Positions 62,817 to 64,000 of a DNA stretch of 64,000 bases are shown piece after piece. The notes under the pieces were generated by a model, which did no database searches, was not told the origin of the DNA, and saw only the letters and a list, made by a program, of their open reading frames with translations. The stretch spans positions 186,001-250,000 of the forward strand of contig JAFEMH010002494.1 in the NCBI GenBank assembly GCA_022495995.1, written 5' to 3'. The position numbers and the translations under genes were made by a program. Numbering within the stretch: the first letter of the stretch is position 1; each line of letters opens with the position of its first letter. This DNA comes from Adenophora triphylla var. japonica (taxonomy: Eukaryota; Streptophyta; Magnoliopsida; Asterales; Campanulaceae).

Positions 62817-64000
62817 TTGATCCCTTATAAGTCAAGTTTATTTAGTTTTGTGTGGTTTTATTTGACTTGTTTGTAAATAAACCAAGTGGGAACCAAGCTT
62901 TCATGAAGCTCGGCCGACTTGCCAGTGTGATTCAAAACTTTCTTAATTAGCTTTGACTCGGTTATGTTCGTAGTTGCTTTTAAATATATTCATATCGTAT
63001 TGATTTGCTCGTGAATAAGCCAAACTCAGCTCATCTCGTTTTAGGTGTCAAATATAACGTAGTATATGATGGTACCATAACCCTACCCTTGTTTTTTATT
63101 AATATTAAGGAAAATGATGATGAGTGTAGATAACTTTATAAGCAAAATCATTGAAATTTCAATCAGAGATAGGCTAAGATATACTACTGAATTTAATGCC
63201 AAGTTCAAAAACTAAATTGGTCGCTCTAACGAAAAAGTTAGGGTAAAATAGTCATTTTATTTAAATAAAATAAACAAAAATGAGGCCATGGGAACATAGG
63301 TGGCCGTGATACGTGTACAAAACTGAGGGTGCCATACGGAAAACCTGTATCAAATCATTCATGACATTTGGCCCGGCTGGTGTGTGGTGTTTAGGTAGCG
63401 GAATGTCCTCTCGGGCTCGGCTTGTTTCTAAATGAATATTCTAGAATCACAACAATCACTTACAATTATTCTACCAAATTGTGAGTGATTGTTGTGATTT
63501 TATTCTACCAAATTGTGAGTATTGTTGTGATTTTAGAATATTCCTTTAATAATGTTGTTTATGGAAAAAGTATTGTCATGCAAGTTGATGCCAATAATTA
63601 TCGCTCTCACGTAAAAACTTATTGAATCCGGACCGCGTTCGATTGAGCAGAAGTTGTGTGAACCTGTAATCTTGACCCACCATTTGCATCTCCACCGTTT
63701 TCATTTTTTTTCCTTTAATTAATGACATTTTAGATATTAAAAAGAGTGATACAGAATCTTTATATATTATAAATAAGGTTTGTGGATAATGACACTAACA
63801 GTTTTGCTCGGGTCATCATTTCTCACCCGTTTAATTAGCTCGTGCAAGTTCTCATCCGTCGACTGCTATTCGGTGCTACAACACCACCCCAAATCCAAAC
63901 TCCTTAACGAAAAAATCCTTCGACAAATTCACAATTGATTTTTCTATTTCAGGGTTGAAATTAGTTAGTTTAGTATATGCTTAATCAATACTCCCTCCGT
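62817..64000. repeat. 3' flank of TPS copy B
   Basis: Continues the duplication with 42523-42792 and 45467-46387. It lacks the small copia (junction ACCCTACCCTTG near 63080). Non-coding. The window ends in the first bases of a Stowaway-type end (CTCCCTCCGT), also present in copy A at 46374. Confidence 0.88.

Overview
This window is nuclear DNA of a flowering plant, most likely a eudicot. It holds intron-containing gene fragments (terpene synthase, importin-5, dynamin-related protein, a CDK-like kinase) embedded in nested Ty3/gypsy and Ty1/copia LTR retrotransposons and Stowaway- and Tourist-type MITEs. I see no intact ordinary host gene, no tRNA or rRNA gene and no CRISPR array.

Layout. 1-5.7 kb: minus-strand fragments of a DRP3-like dynamin and an importin-5 gene. 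A 2.47-kb solo LTR sits inside an importin exon. A gypsy integrase fragment and two copies of a TA/GA microsatellite block follow. 5.8-42.5 kb: one terpene synthase (TPS) pseudogene, copy A, stretched over about 36 kb. A Stowaway MITE forms its 5' edge, a 9.8-kb Tat/Retand-type gypsy element sits in exon 4, and a Sirevirus-like copia element sits in intron 5. Inside the copia's last ORF is a solo chromovirus LTR, and inside that LTR a complete 9.0-kb Tekay/Del-like chromovirus. Target-site duplications (TSDs) support each step: ATTGT, GATAT, GATGT and TAAAC. 42.5-46.6 kb: 3' flank of copy A with a 2.7-kb gag-protease-only copia (TSD CCCTA). 46.6-57.2 kb: a decayed chromovirus 3' end, several MITEs, two unusual repeats built on a TATCCAGAAAC-like motif, a kinase exon fragment, a diverged third copy of the TPS flank, and an inverted solo LTR of the big copia. 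57.2-61.8 kb: a deleted Retand-type element in reverse orientation. 61.8-64 kb: TPS copy B, nearly identical to copy A's 3' half but without the copia insertions, so it supplies the empty sites.

The most interesting signals lie in the retroelements. (1) Two diverged Retand-type elements share a conserved stem-loop with a compensatory base pair, between pol and a spliced antisense gene. (2) The Sirevirus-like copia carries a post-pol module of divergent genes: an antisense 289-aa ORF, and a long sense ORF with a SUMO-interaction-like motif and a basic stretch. (3) The same copia is studded with TGACAGC(T/C)A in LTR, untranslated and coding DNA, in more than one reading frame. (4) Four element families each carry iterated short GC-rich inverted repeats. 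(5) Differences between repeat copies cluster at CAG/CTG triplets, suggesting a methylation-linked mutational or sequencing artefact that also breaks many ORFs.
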